From: an uncultured Victivallales bacterium
Lineage (GTDB): Bacteria > Verrucomicrobiota > Lentisphaeria > Victivallales > UBA1829
Reading direction: 5' to 3'
Length of the DNA: 25,687 nucleotides
Assembly (NCBI GenBank): GCA_934661375.1
Contig: CAKUJH010000043.1
Location: 1-25,687 of the forward strand
How positions within the stretch are numbered: position 1 is the first letter of the stretch; each line of letters opens with the position of its first letter. The position numbers and the translations under genes were made by a program. Positions 15,980-24,073 of the stretch are shown one piece after another. The notes beneath the pieces were generated by a model. It was not told the DNA's origin, did not search any database, and worked only from the letters and a program-made list of their open reading frames with translations.

Positions 15980-17086
15980 TTACAGATTGGCGACAACGAG
16001 ATCGCCGACTTCTGTAGTGGAATAACCCATTTTTCCGGCGGACAGGCTTTTGAGCTTGTGTTCGGTGAGGTACGCGGCAGCCTTTTCGATGGCGCGCGCT
16101 GCCTCATGTTCGCCGAGGTGATCCAGCATCATAGCCGCCGACAGGATGGCTGCCAGCGGGTTGATGACGTTTTTGCCGGTATATTTCGGTGCGGAGCCGC
16201 CAATGGGTTCGAACATGCTGATTCCTTCCGGATTCAGGTTGCCGCCCGCCGCAATACCCATGCCGCCGGTGGTCATCGCCGCCAGGTCGGTGATGATGTC
16301 GCCGAACATGTTGGTCGTAACAATCACATCGAACCATTCCGGGTTTTTGACCATCCACATGGTGATGGCGTCCACGTGGTTGTAATTGATTTTGACATCC
16401 GGATACTGTTCCGCCATTTCATGGAAAGCGCGGTTCCACATGTCGAAAACATAAGTCAGTACGTTGGATTTGCCGCAGAGCGTCAGCTGAGCGGTCTTGC
16501 CCGCCGCAATGTCTTCCGGCGAAAGTCCGCGCCACGGATTGGCTTTGCTGTGGCGTTTGCGCGCGGTTTCGAAGGCGAATTTGAGACAGCGGTCGACCTG
16601 CGGCCGGGTGTAAGTCATTACCTGGGTGGCGACTTCATTCGGAGTGCCTTTCATGGCAACACCGCCCATGCCGGTGTAGACGTCGCCGGAGTTTTCGCGC
16701 ACAACCACGTAATCAATATCTTCGGGCTTCTTGTTCGCCAGCGGGGATTCCACGCCGGGATACAGCTTGACCGGACGCAGGTTGATATACTGATCCAGTT
16801 CGAAACGGAGTTTCAGCAGGATGCTTTTTTCGAGGATTCCCGGAGGCACTTCCGGACATCCGATTGCGCCGAGGTAAATGGCGTCATATTTTTTCAGGAC
16901 TTCCGCAGCGTCGTCCGGCATACCCGCGCCTTCGCGCAGATAGCGGTTGCCGCCCCAGTCATACGAGGTGAATTCAACACCGAAGCCGAATTTCTTAGCG
17001 GCGGCATTGACAACTTTGATTCCTTCGGCGATAACTTCCGGTCCGGTCCCGTCTCCGGGGATCGCGGCGATTCTGTAATTTTTCAT
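15980..17086 (-). CDS. 3-isopropylmalate dehydrogenase family enzyme
   Basis: NAD-dependent beta-decarboxylating dehydrogenase, 368 aa. GDGTGPE lies at 11-17. Substrate and catalytic positions match the family: R94, R104, R130, Y137, K206, D239, D263 and D267, with signature NMFGDIITDLAA. Relative to Thermus LeuB there are about 23 extra residues between the Tyr and Lys (around 180-200, ANPWRGLSPEDIAAG). DQYINLRPVKLYPGVESPL also resembles D-malate/tartrate dehydrogenases, so the substrate may be 3-isopropylmalate or a related hydroxyacid. No other leucine-pathway gene is nearby. AAAGGA lies 9 nt before the ATG, and it has its own promoter and terminator. Confidence 0.82.
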   Translation of the reverse strand: MKNYRIAAIPGDGTGPEVIAEGIKVVNAAAKKFGFGVEFTSYDWGGNRYLREGAGMPDDAAEVLKKYDAIYLGAIGCPEVPPGILEKSILLKLRFELDQYINLRPVKLYPGVESPLANKKPEDIDYVVVRENSGDVYTGMGGVAMKGTPNEVATQVMTYTRPQVDRCLKFAFETARKRHSKANPWRGLSPEDIAAGKTAQLTLCGKSNVLTYVFDMWNRAFHEMAEQYPDVKINYNHVDAITMWMVKNPEWFDVIVTTNMFGDIITDLAAMTTGGMGIAAGGNLNPEGISMFEPIGGSAPKYTGKNVINPLAAILSAAMMLDHLGEHEAARAIEKAAAYLTEHKLKSLSAGKMGYSTTEVGDLVVANL

Positions 17087-17131
17087 AAAAATAAATCCTT
17101 TCGGTAAAAAAGGTTGATTCTATAAAACGGT

Positions 17132-17160
17132 AATTTACATGATTCCGGCTGAAAGTGCAA
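17132..17160 (-). promoter_or_regulatory. Promoter of the isopropylmalate-dehydrogenase-like gene
   Basis: On the - strand, TTGCAC (17160-17155) and TAAATT (17137-17132) are separated by exactly 17 nt. The predicted transcript starts near 17125, giving a leader of about 39 nt. Confidence 0.5.
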
Positions 17161-17261
17161 GTCATTTCCGTTTTTTTCCAGGGAAATTCCGTTCCCGCCG
17201 CTTTTGCTGTCTGCGGATTCCGGAATAAAAAACGGGTTCATTCATGTTTTTGTATGTTCAG

Positions 17262-17291
17262 TGATTTTTTTACTTTATATCTGAATATAAT
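17262..17291 (+). promoter_or_regulatory. Candidate cas operon promoter with consensus -10
   Basis: A perfect TATAAT lies at 17286-17291. The matching -35 is poor (TGATTT, 17262-17267, spacer 18). Transcription would start near 17298 and leave an untranslated leader of about 113 nt before cas3. Confidence 0.4.
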
Positions 17292-17346
17292 GGCAGCAGT
17301 TTTATCATAATTACAGGATATTTTACAGAAAAAATAAAAAAATAAT

Positions 17347-17374
17347 TTGATTTTTGAAAGACTGATGTTATCAT
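17347..17374 (+). promoter_or_regulatory. Alternative cas operon promoter
   Basis: TTGATT (17347-17352) and TATCAT (17369-17374) with 16-nt spacing, closer to cas3. A start near 17381 would leave a leader of about 30 nt. Which of the two candidates is used cannot be decided by eye. Confidence 0.35.
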
Positions 17375-17410
17375 AAAGTTGTATGACTAAAAATCCGGGG
17401 AGATGCTGCC

Positions 17411-19798
17411 ATGATAGCCAGAATTGTTGATGAAAAAACACAGAAGACTCAGCTTCTGAAAGATCATCTATTTTCCACCGCCTCGCTTTGCCGGGATTTT
17501 CTTGCCGTCTGCGGTTTCGGCGAAACTGGATATCTGCTCGGTTTGCTGCACGACATCGGGAAATATTCCGAAGATTTTCAGAATTATATTCAGTCCATCG
17601 CCGGCTTGCTCAAAAGCGGCGACCCCGGATTTGTTCCGAATGCGGAAAAAATGCGCGGAAAAATTCCTCATGCCGCCGCCGGAGCCTGGTTCTGGAAACA
17701 GACTCTGGGGAAAAAGCCCGGTCCGCTTCTGGAAATTCTGATGGAAATGCCAGTCATTGATCATCACTCGTTTCTGGAGGATGTGATACAACCGGATGGC
17801 GACAGTTTTTTCCTGGAACGCAAGCCGGAAGATTTTAAGGGGCTTGACCGGATTTTTGAACGGATGGAACCGGAAGTGCGGGACGAAATCAAAGCCGTAA
17901 TTGCTGCCGGGAAATATGAAGAAGAGCTCCTGAAGGGCAGCACGGGGAAGATTCCGTTCAAACTGGGGTTGCGGCTTCGTCTGCTGTACAGTGCGCTGAT
18001 CGACGCCGACCGCACAGACGCCGCGGGCGGACAGGTCTGCGGCAATTTTTCCGACTGGGGAATGCTGGCGGAACGTCTGGAACGTCATCTGGCGGAGTTC
18101 CGCCGTGATACGGAACTCGACAGGATTCGCGCCGATATTTCCTCTGCAGCATTGCAGTCGGCGTCATTGCCGCAGGGTATTTACCGTTTCACGATTCCGA
18201 CCGGCGGGGGCAAAACTCTTGCCGGACTGCGGTTTGCTCTGCATCATGCGGAACGGCATCACTTGAAACGGGTTGTCTACGCCGCACCGTTTCTTTCGAT
18301 TCTGGAACAGAATGCAGATTCCATTCGGAAGAATCTGGACGATCTGACCGGAAAATATGTGCTGGAGTGTCATAGTGGAATTCTGCCGGAAATGAAGAAA
18401 AAATATGGCGAAGAACCGTACAGCCGGATTTCGGAAAACTGGGATGCGCCGATCATCTGCACGTCCATGGTTCAGATTTTGAATGCAATGTTTTCCGGGG
18501 AAAGCCGTTATGCCCGGCGTTTTCATCAGCTGGCGGAATCGGTGATTATTCTGGATGAAATACAGTGTCTCCCTGTTGAAATGACCTGCATTTTCAACCG
18601 GGTGCTCAATTATCTGGCGACAGAGCTGAAATCGACTGTGATTCTGTGTTCCGCCACTCAGCCGGACCAGTCGATGATTTCCAAGAATATCAACCGGATT
18701 CATTTCGCCGAAAATGCCGAATTGTATCAGGATTACGGCACGCTGTTCCGGCAGCTGAAACGGGTGAACACCGTATATGTTCCGGGGCAGCAGACCAATG
18801 AAAGCATTGCGGATTTCGCGGATGAAAAGTTTGCCGGTTTGAACTCGCTCCTGCTGATCTGCAATACCAAACCCCATGCAGCGGAAATGTTTCGTCTGCT
18901 GCACAGCCGTCATCCGGAACTGCCGCTTTTTCATTTGAGTACGAATCTGTGTCCGGCGCATCGGAAAGCTCTCCTTGTGAAAATACGGGAAAAGCTGAAA
19001 AACGGTGAAAGAATCATGGTCGTCAGCACCAGCCTGATTGAAGCGGGAGTTGATATATCTTTCGAGTGTGTGATCCGGATGATGACATCATTGGACTCCA
19101 TTGTTCAGGCTGCCGGTCGCTGCAACCGCAATGCCGAACGCGAAAGCGGCGAAGTGTATATTCTGGAGAATCCGGCAAAACTGCATTTGACACCGTCAGT
19201 TTCATTTTGGAGTGTTTCAACGAAAAACGCCCTGGAGCAATATCAGCGCAATCCGGAAAAATACGATTGCGATATTCTGTCTCCGAAACTGTTGAAGATG
19301 TATTATGAAAATCTGTATTCTCATCTTACGGACGATGAACTTGCATACGGAGTCCGGCTGCCGGGGTTCGTGAACGATACATTGCTGAATCTGCTGGGCA
19401 GCAACTCGAAATCCGGCGAAGAGTATCAGCGGCTGCATGACGTTCCGTCCATCAGTCTTCCGGTTCGCGGAGCCTTTGAAACCGCAGGAAAAGCATTCAA
19501 GGCTCTGGACGATCTGACCTCCGCTTCGGTGATTGTGCCGTATTGCCGCGGCAAGGCAATCATTGCGAAACTTGCCGCCAATCCCGAACCGGAACAGTTC
19601 AACAAACTGTTGAAAAAGGCACAGCTGTATTCCGTCGGTGTTACGGAATATGCGGAAAAGAAATTACGGGAAAGCGGTGCGGTATATGAGCTGAATGGTG
19701 ATTACGGGATTCTTGCCGCCCGTGAAAGCGATTATGATGTGAAGAAAAATCTGGGACTTATGGCAGACAGCGGTCATCTGAGTTCCCTGAATTATTGA
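17411..19798 (+). CDS. cas3: CRISPR-associated helicase-nuclease Cas3 (type I-C)
   Basis: Fused HD nuclease and SF2 helicase that degrades target DNA after recognition by the crRNA complex; 795 aa. Likely HD-domain metal residues are H19, H47-D48 (LLHDIGK), H87, H118/H119 and D188/D190. Helicase motifs are Walker A PTGGGKT (253-259), DEIQ (372-375), SAT (404-406) and motif VI QAAGRCNRN (556-564). GGGGAGA lies 7 nt before the ATG. It is the first gene of the operon, 32 nt before cas5c. All motifs look intact, so it should be active. Confidence 0.96.
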   Translation: MIARIVDEKTQKTQLLKDHLFSTASLCRDFLAVCGFGETGYLLGLLHDIGKYSEDFQNYIQSIAGLLKSGDPGFVPNAEKMRGKIPHAAAGAWFWKQTLGKKPGPLLEILMEMPVIDHHSFLEDVIQPDGDSFFLERKPEDFKGLDRIFERMEPEVRDEIKAVIAAGKYEEELLKGSTGKIPFKLGLRLRLLYSALIDADRTDAAGGQVCGNFSDWGMLAERLERHLAEFRRDTELDRIRADISSAALQSASLPQGIYRFTIPTGGGKTLAGLRFALHHAERHHLKRVVYAAPFLSILEQNADSIRKNLDDLTGKYVLECHSGILPEMKKKYGEEPYSRISENWDAPIICTSMVQILNAMFSGESRYARRFHQLAESVIILDEIQCLPVEMTCIFNRVLNYLATELKSTVILCSATQPDQSMISKNINRIHFAENAELYQDYGTLFRQLKRVNTVYVPGQQTNESIADFADEKFAGLNSLLLICNTKPHAAEMFRLLHSRHPELPLFHLSTNLCPAHRKALLVKIREKLKNGERIMVVSTSLIEAGVDISFECVIRMMTSLDSIVQAAGRCNRNAERESGEVYILENPAKLHLTPSVSFWSVSTKNALEQYQRNPEKYDCDILSPKLLKMYYENLYSHLTDDELAYGVRLPGFVNDTLLNLLGSNSKSGEEYQRLHDVPSISLPVRGAFETAGKAFKALDDLTSASVIVPYCRGKAIIAKLAANPEPEQFNKLLKKAQLYSVGVTEYAEKKLRESGAVYELNGDYGILAARESDYDVKKNLGLMADSGHLSSLNY

Positions 19799-19830
19799 AC
19801 AGATAAACAACTGAAAGGAGGTTCTTATTC

Positions 19831-20541
19831 ATGGACAATACGTTAAGTTTTCTGGTTCGCGGGAAGTATGCACTTTTCACCGATCCTTTCTCTAAAATAG
19901 GAGGCGATAAGTCATCATACCCGGTTCCCACGTATGAGGCCCTGAAAGGCATCATGAAATCGGTGTACTGGAAACCTACTTTGATCTGGATTGTGAAGAG
20001 GGTGCGTATCCTGAATCCGATCCGGATGGAGAGCAAGGGGGTCAAACCATTGAAAATGAACGGCGGCAATACGCTTGCCTATTACAACTATCTGGAGAAT
20101 CCGGCATATCAGGTGGAGGTGAAATTCATCTGGAATGAATTCCGCGGACCGGAATATGTATCGGACCGGATTGATGGAAAACATTATACAATTGCCAAAA
20201 ATATGATCCGGAAAGGCGGACGGCGCGATATTTTTCTCGGCACGCGGGAATGTCAGGGCTGTGTCGAACCTTGCACGTTCGGAGAAGGGCAGGGGCATTA
20301 TGACAATTCCGGCAGAAATGAGCTCGGCGTGATGTTCCACAGTTTCGCCTACCCGGATGAAACCGGCGTGGAAGAACTGCGTACGCGGTTCTGGCGTCCG
20401 GTCATGCAGGATGGTGTGATAGAGTTCCCCGCGCCGGATGAATGCGATCCGGCAATGAGTCGTTTTATCCGGAAAATGAAAGCGGTTCCGCTGAAATCAT
20501 GCGGGCTGGGAGAGGAGTCGCTGCGTCATGAGCTGGATTGA
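19831..20541 (+). CDS. cas5c: Cas5c (Cas5d), type I-C pre-crRNA endonuclease
   Basis: In type I-C systems Cas5 replaces Cas6: it cuts the repeat at the 3' base of its hairpin and stays bound to the crRNA 5' handle. The 236-aa protein begins with the RAMP fold segment SFLVRGKYALFTDPFSKIGG. Y46, K117 and H118 (in DGKHYTIA) fall where the Bacillus halodurans enzyme has catalytic Y46, K116 and H117. A perfect AAAGGAGGT lies 8 nt before the ATG. It overlaps cas8c by 14 nt. This operon has no cas6, as expected. Confidence 0.95.
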   Translation: MDNTLSFLVRGKYALFTDPFSKIGGDKSSYPVPTYEALKGIMKSVYWKPTLIWIVKRVRILNPIRMESKGVKPLKMNGGNTLAYYNYLENPAYQVEVKFIWNEFRGPEYVSDRIDGKHYTIAKNMIRKGGRRDIFLGTRECQGCVEPCTFGEGQGHYDNSGRNELGVMFHSFAYPDETGVEELRTRFWRPVMQDGVIEFPAPDECDPAMSRFIRKMKAVPLKSCGLGEESLRHELD

Positions 20542-22570
20542 AAAACTTGCGGAAACCTACGATGTGAACGTCGGGGCGCCTGGTCTTTGCCCTCTGTATC
20601 ACACCACGATGACGGCGCATCTGATTGTTACAATTGATAAAGATGGAAATTTTGTCAATAATGTCAAAGTCATAGAAAAACAGAACAAAGACCGGGAAAT
20701 AGAAAAACAGGACAAAGACCGGGAAATAGAAAAACAGGACAAAGACCGGGAAGTGGTTATTCCCTGCACGGAAGATTCGTCATCGCGAACTTCCTCAATT
20801 ACTCCGCATCCGTTGTTTGATTCCCTGCAATACGTCGCCGGCGATCTTGCGGATAACTTTGCAGAAGAGCAGTTCAAGGCGGAAGATGCAGCGAAAAACC
20901 GGAAAAATTTTCAGGATTGCTTCACTGCTTACATGAAGAATCTGGATCAATGGTGCGATTCGGAGTTTGCCAATCCGTATATCTGCGCGGTCCGTGATTA
21001 TCTGAAACGGCGGACGCTTTGCCGGGATCTGATCCGGGCGAAAATTCTGCCGGTCAATGCGGACAATAAAATTTATCTGGAAAAGCCATCCGACGATACT
21101 GCCGCGGCAAATTCAGCGATTTATAAATCCGTAACCGGACAGCTGTCCAAAGCGCTGGTTCTTTTCCGGATATTCCGGGGGAATGCTCCTGCTGTGGATT
21201 TGTGGAAAAACTCTGCGGTGCAGGATAGCTGGAAAAATTATTATACCTGGGTTGCGGCAACGGAAGGGCTGACCGGTTTCTGTCAGGTAACCGGAAAAGA
21301 AGCTCCGCTGGCGAAATTGCATCCGAAACGGATCCGCAATGCCGGTGATCAATCCAAAATCATTTCCGGCAACGACAAGGAAAATTTCACGTACCGGGGT
21401 CGCTTCGATGATCCCATGGAAGCCTGTTCCATCAGCATGGAAGTCAGTCAGAAAGCCCATTCCGCGCTGCGCTGGCTGCTGAATAAGCAGGGAACTCATG
21501 AAGACAGTCTTTACATGGTTGCCTGGGCGGTAAGTTCTCATCCGGAAGTGCCGGACCCAACCCGGAATACTGCGGATCTGGAGGATGAAGACGAAGATGA
21601 GGATGAAGGTGAAGCTCGCACTTATCCGGAAACAGCCGAAACTTCCGCGAAAAAACTGGACGCACTGATTAAGGGGTATTGGCGAAAGCGGCAGAACTCG
21701 CAGGACCAGTTGAATCTGCCAACGAAAGGGTTGTGTTTCATAATGCTGGATGCCGCATCGCCGGGGACATTGGCAGTCAAAACATATCGGGAACTGGACG
21801 AAACCCGTTATCTGAAGAATATTCTGGAGTGGCATACCAATTGCGCCTGGCTTCAGAAATACGGCAAGGATAAAAAATTCTACGGCGCACCGGCTCCGCG
21901 AGATATTGTCTTTGCCGCGTACGGCAACATGAAACCGGATGATCCCCGGTTGAAAAGCACGGTTTCCCGTCTGCTGCCCTGCATCATAGACGATTTGCCG
22001 ATTCCGCTGGACATTGTGGACAGTGTGACCCGCCGGGCGTCGAATTATGATTCTATGGTGCAGTCCCATGATAATCAGGCTTTCAAAGAAAAACTTAGAA
22101 AAGATGCTTTTGAAAAGAACCTTGGCATTGCCTGTGCTGTTTACCGTCATTCAGAATATAAACGAAAGAAAAGGAGTTTAGACATGCCTCTTGACAAAAA
22201 TCTGAAATCCAGAGACTATCTCTACGGCAGACTGCTTGCCGCGGCAGAGTATCTGGAAACGTCCGCGTTGACTCAGAACGAAATCAGCCGTCCGACCAAC
22301 GCCATGCGGATGATGTCCCATTTTTCCGAGCATCCGTATTCCACCTGGAGAAATCTGAACAACGCATTGAATCCTTACCGGGAACGTCTGAAAGCCAATA
22401 ATTCCGGTTCGCTGATTCGCGCGGAAAATGTGCTTCAGGAAGTTCACAGCGCATTTGAACTTGCTGATTTTGAGAAAGATACGCCGCTTTCCGGAGAATA
22501 TCTCCTGGGCTATTATTGCCAGAGAGCGGATTTCTGGACGAAAAAAGAAACCAAAAATGAAAACGAATAA
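20528..22570 (+). CDS. cas8c: Cas8c (Csd1), type I-C large subunit
   Basis: Large subunit of the type I-C surveillance complex, recognising the PAM and holding target DNA; 680 aa, longer than many relatives. The N-terminus WIEKLAETYD and the blocks VIPCTEDSSSRTS, HPLFDSLQYVAGD and TGEGL-like WVAATEGLTGFCQVTGKE fit the family. Two unusual inserts are visible: three tandem nine-residue units (IEKQ[ND]KDRE, residues 49-75) just before VVIPCTEDS, and an acidic run of 11 residues (352-362). The C-terminal 128 residues can be made separately as Cas11c from an internal start. AGAGGAG lies 10 nt before the ATG, within cas5c. Confidence 0.94.
   Translation: MSWIEKLAETYDVNVGAPGLCPLYHTTMTAHLIVTIDKDGNFVNNVKVIEKQNKDREIEKQDKDREIEKQDKDREVVIPCTEDSSSRTSSITPHPLFDSLQYVAGDLADNFAEEQFKAEDAAKNRKNFQDCFTAYMKNLDQWCDSEFANPYICAVRDYLKRRTLCRDLIRAKILPVNADNKIYLEKPSDDTAAANSAIYKSVTGQLSKALVLFRIFRGNAPAVDLWKNSAVQDSWKNYYTWVAATEGLTGFCQVTGKEAPLAKLHPKRIRNAGDQSKIISGNDKENFTYRGRFDDPMEACSISMEVSQKAHSALRWLLNKQGTHEDSLYMVAWAVSSHPEVPDPTRNTADLEDEDEDEDEGEARTYPETAETSAKKLDALIKGYWRKRQNSQDQLNLPTKGLCFIMLDAASPGTLAVKTYRELDETRYLKNILEWHTNCAWLQKYGKDKKFYGAPAPRDIVFAAYGNMKPDDPRLKSTVSRLLPCIIDDLPIPLDIVDSVTRRASNYDSMVQSHDNQAFKEKLRKDAFEKNLGIACAVYRHSEYKRKKRSLDMPLDKNLKSRDYLYGRLLAAAEYLETSALTQNEISRPTNAMRMMSHFSEHPYSTWRNLNNALNPYRERLKANNSGSLIRAENVLQEVHSAFELADFEKDTPLSGEYLLGYYCQRADFWTKKETKNENE
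20672..20752 (+). repeat. Three-copy 27-bp tandem repeat inside cas8c
   Basis: Units at 20672-20698, 20699-20725 and 20726-20752. Copies 2 and 3 are identical; copy 1 differs by one base (A for G), giving Asn for Asp. Each unit encodes nine highly charged residues, so copy-number change keeps the frame. Confidence 0.97.
22171..22176 (+). promoter_or_regulatory. Internal ribosome-binding site for Cas11c
   Basis: AAGGAG inside cas8c, 7 nt upstream of an in-frame ATG at 22184. The spacing is optimal, and the surrounding sequence (AAAGAAAAGGAGTTTAGAC) is purine-rich like the operon's other start sites. Confidence 0.85.
22184..22570 (+). CDS. cas11c: Cas11c small subunit, internal in-frame product of cas8c
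   Basis: Type I-C systems are known to make a separate small subunit (Cas11c) by internal translation of the 3' end of cas8c. Here the in-frame ATG at 22184 is preceded by AAGGAG at 7-nt spacing, giving a 128-aa protein starting MPLDKNLKSRDYLYG. The sequence is mainly helical, as expected for a Cas11 helical bundle, with LLAAAEYLETSAL and NALNPYRERLK. It shares the stop of cas8c. In the complex it would line the belly and contact the non-target strand. The start is inferred from sequence, not measured. Confidence 0.85.
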   Translation: MPLDKNLKSRDYLYGRLLAAAEYLETSALTQNEISRPTNAMRMMSHFSEHPYSTWRNLNNALNPYRERLKANNSGSLIRAENVLQEVHSAFELADFEKDTPLSGEYLLGYYCQRADFWTKKETKNENE

Positions 22571-22580
22571 AAACGAATAA
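22561..22580 (+). repeat. 10-bp tandem duplication across the cas8c stop
   Basis: Two exact adjacent copies of AAACGAATAA. The first ends with the cas8c stop (22568-22570), and the second lies in the gap before the cas7c ribosome-binding site. Confidence 0.95.
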
Positions 22581-22597
22581 AAACAGGAGTGTCAGCC

Positions 22598-23419
22598 ATG
22601 AGTCTCACCAAGAAAATTGATTTCGCCGTTGTCTTCAGCGTCAAACATGCCAACCCGAACGGAGATCCCCTGAACGGCAACCGTCCGCGCACCACCTATG
22701 ACGGTTTCGGCGAAGTTTCCGATGTCTGCCTCAAACGCAAACTGCGGGACCGCTTGATGGAAGACGGACAGGACGTTTTTGTCCAGTCCGATGACCGCAG
22801 CAGCGATGGTTTCGCAACCTTGAAACAGCGTGCCGATGCGAAATTGAAAGATGTCAAAAAGGAAAACTACGCGGAAGCCGCTTGCAAAACCTGGTTTGAC
22901 GTCCGGGCGTTCGGACAGGTCTTTGCGTTCAAGAAAAAAGGCAAAGAGGATAGCGCGGACAGTGTTTCGGTCGGTATCCGCGGTCCGGTAACCGTGCAGT
23001 CCGCATTTTCCGTTGAGCCTGTGGACGTTGCCAGCATTCAGATCACGAAAAGCGTCAGCAGTGAAGGCGACGGCACCAAAAAATCTTCCGACACCATGGG
23101 AATGAAGCACCGGGTGGATTCCGGCATTTACTGTTTCTTTGGTTCGATGAGTCCGCAGCTTGCTTCGAAAACCGGATTTTCCGATGCGGATGCCGATGAA
23201 ATCAAGAAACTGCTGCCGAAACTCTTTGAAAATGATGCATCGTCCGCCCGTCCGGACGGCAGTATGCGGGTTTTGAAAGTTCTGTGGTGGGATCATGGCT
23301 GTGCCAACGGCCGCTGTTCTTCGGCAAGAATTCAGGATTCTCTGAAGGTCAGCAGCGACGGTTCTGTGAATGTCTCTCCGGTTGAAGGAGTTGCGTTTGA
23401 AGAAATCGAAGGTTTCTGA
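22598..23419 (+). CDS. cas7c: Cas7c (Csd2), type I-C backbone subunit
   Basis: Repeated backbone protein that polymerises along the crRNA spacer. 273 aa from ATG 22598, 8 nt after AGGAG (22585-22589); an in-frame GTG at 22589 overlaps that site and is unlikely. The family hallmark NPNGDPLNGNRPR is at 19-31, followed by FGEVSDVCLKRKLRD. VGIRGPVTVQSAFS and GTKKSSDTMGMKHRVDSGIY match the conserved Csd2 core. It follows cas8c by 27 nt and precedes cas4 by 12 nt. Confidence 0.96.
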   Translation: MSLTKKIDFAVVFSVKHANPNGDPLNGNRPRTTYDGFGEVSDVCLKRKLRDRLMEDGQDVFVQSDDRSSDGFATLKQRADAKLKDVKKENYAEAACKTWFDVRAFGQVFAFKKKGKEDSADSVSVGIRGPVTVQSAFSVEPVDVASIQITKSVSSEGDGTKKSSDTMGMKHRVDSGIYCFFGSMSPQLASKTGFSDADADEIKKLLPKLFENDASSARPDGSMRVLKVLWWDHGCANGRCSSARIQDSLKVSSDGSVNVSPVEGVAFEEIEGF

Positions 23420-23431
23420 GGAACGGTCAGA

Positions 23432-24073
23432 ATGATGAGCGGGTATCCGGAGGATGAATACATTCAGTTGTCTGCGGTTCAGCATGTGATGTTCTGCGAA
23501 CGGCAGTGCTATCTGATTCATGTGGAACAGATCTGGCAGGAAAACTATTCCACTGCCGCCGGAGAACTTGCTCATCAACGGGTCGATTCCCAGGAAACGA
23601 CATATTCCCCTGAAGGTCTGAAACAGGTGCGTTCGCTGCTGCTGTGTTCCCGGAAATACGGTTTGAGCGGACGTGCCGACCTGATCGAGTTTGATGTTCG
23701 GACAGGTGCGGTGTTTCCTGTTGAATACAAAATCGGCGGACCGAAAAAAGACCTCTGCGATGTGGTACAGCTTTGTGCCCAGGCTTTCTGCCTGGAGGAA
23801 ATGCTGAACCTGCAAGTGGGGCAGGGGGCGGTTTATTACGGGCGGACACATCAGCGTATGCTGTTTGAACTGACGGGCGAAATCCGGGCTGAAACGGAAC
23901 GGCAGATTGAGCGGGCGCACCATCTGTTCCGCTTGGAGCAGCCGCCTTTGCCGTCGAATCCGGAAAAATGCCGGAACTGTTCCTTGAAGGAGTATTGCCT
24001 GCCGCAGTTGAAATACTTGACCAGTCCGGAAATTTACATCCGGAATACCGTGCAGAAAGAGCTGTCGGAATGA
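23432..24073 (+). CDS. cas4: Cas4 exonuclease, spacer-acquisition factor
   Basis: RecB-like nuclease with an Fe-S cluster that trims prespacers and helps choose PAM-adjacent, correctly oriented spacers with Cas1-Cas2. 213 aa. The cluster ligands are one of C22/C26 (FCERQC) plus C180, C183 and C189 (CRNCSLKEYC). Nuclease residues are H48 (GELAHQR), D83 (GRADLIE) and E98/K100 (VEYK). AGGA is 9 nt before the ATG; a second Met follows directly. Its stop overlaps the cas1 start as ATGA. Confidence 0.95.
   Translation: MMSGYPEDEYIQLSAVQHVMFCERQCYLIHVEQIWQENYSTAAGELAHQRVDSQETTYSPEGLKQVRSLLLCSRKYGLSGRADLIEFDVRTGAVFPVEYKIGGPKKDLCDVVQLCAQAFCLEEMLNLQVGQGAVYYGRTHQRMLFELTGEIRAETERQIERAHHLFRLEQPPLPSNPEKCRNCSLKEYCLPQLKYLTSPEIYIRNTVQKELSE

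Larger units (their letters stand above)
17161..17410. promoter_or_regulatory. A/T-rich divergent intergenic region upstream of the cas operon
   Basis: About 250 bases, strongly A/T-rich compared with the genes on both sides, particularly after 17220. It contains the candidate cas promoters and no supported gene. A short - strand open frame here runs into the cas3 start and has low-complexity composition, so it was not called. Confidence 0.6.

Noticed and set aside
17238..17441. Small A/T-rich - strand frame over the cas promoter region
   Set aside because: Phe/Ile/Lys-rich translation of intergenic sequence, overlaps the cas3 start and has no supported start site.
22592..23923. 443-codon open frame on the - strand
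   Set aside because: Antisense to cas7c and cas4, which are certain. It has no plausible ribosome-binding context, and its composition is that of a shadow frame.
23968..24069. Upstream extension of the cas1 frame inside cas4
   Set aside because: The extension is not Cas1-like. ATG 24070 in the ATGA overlap gives the normal N-terminus and length.
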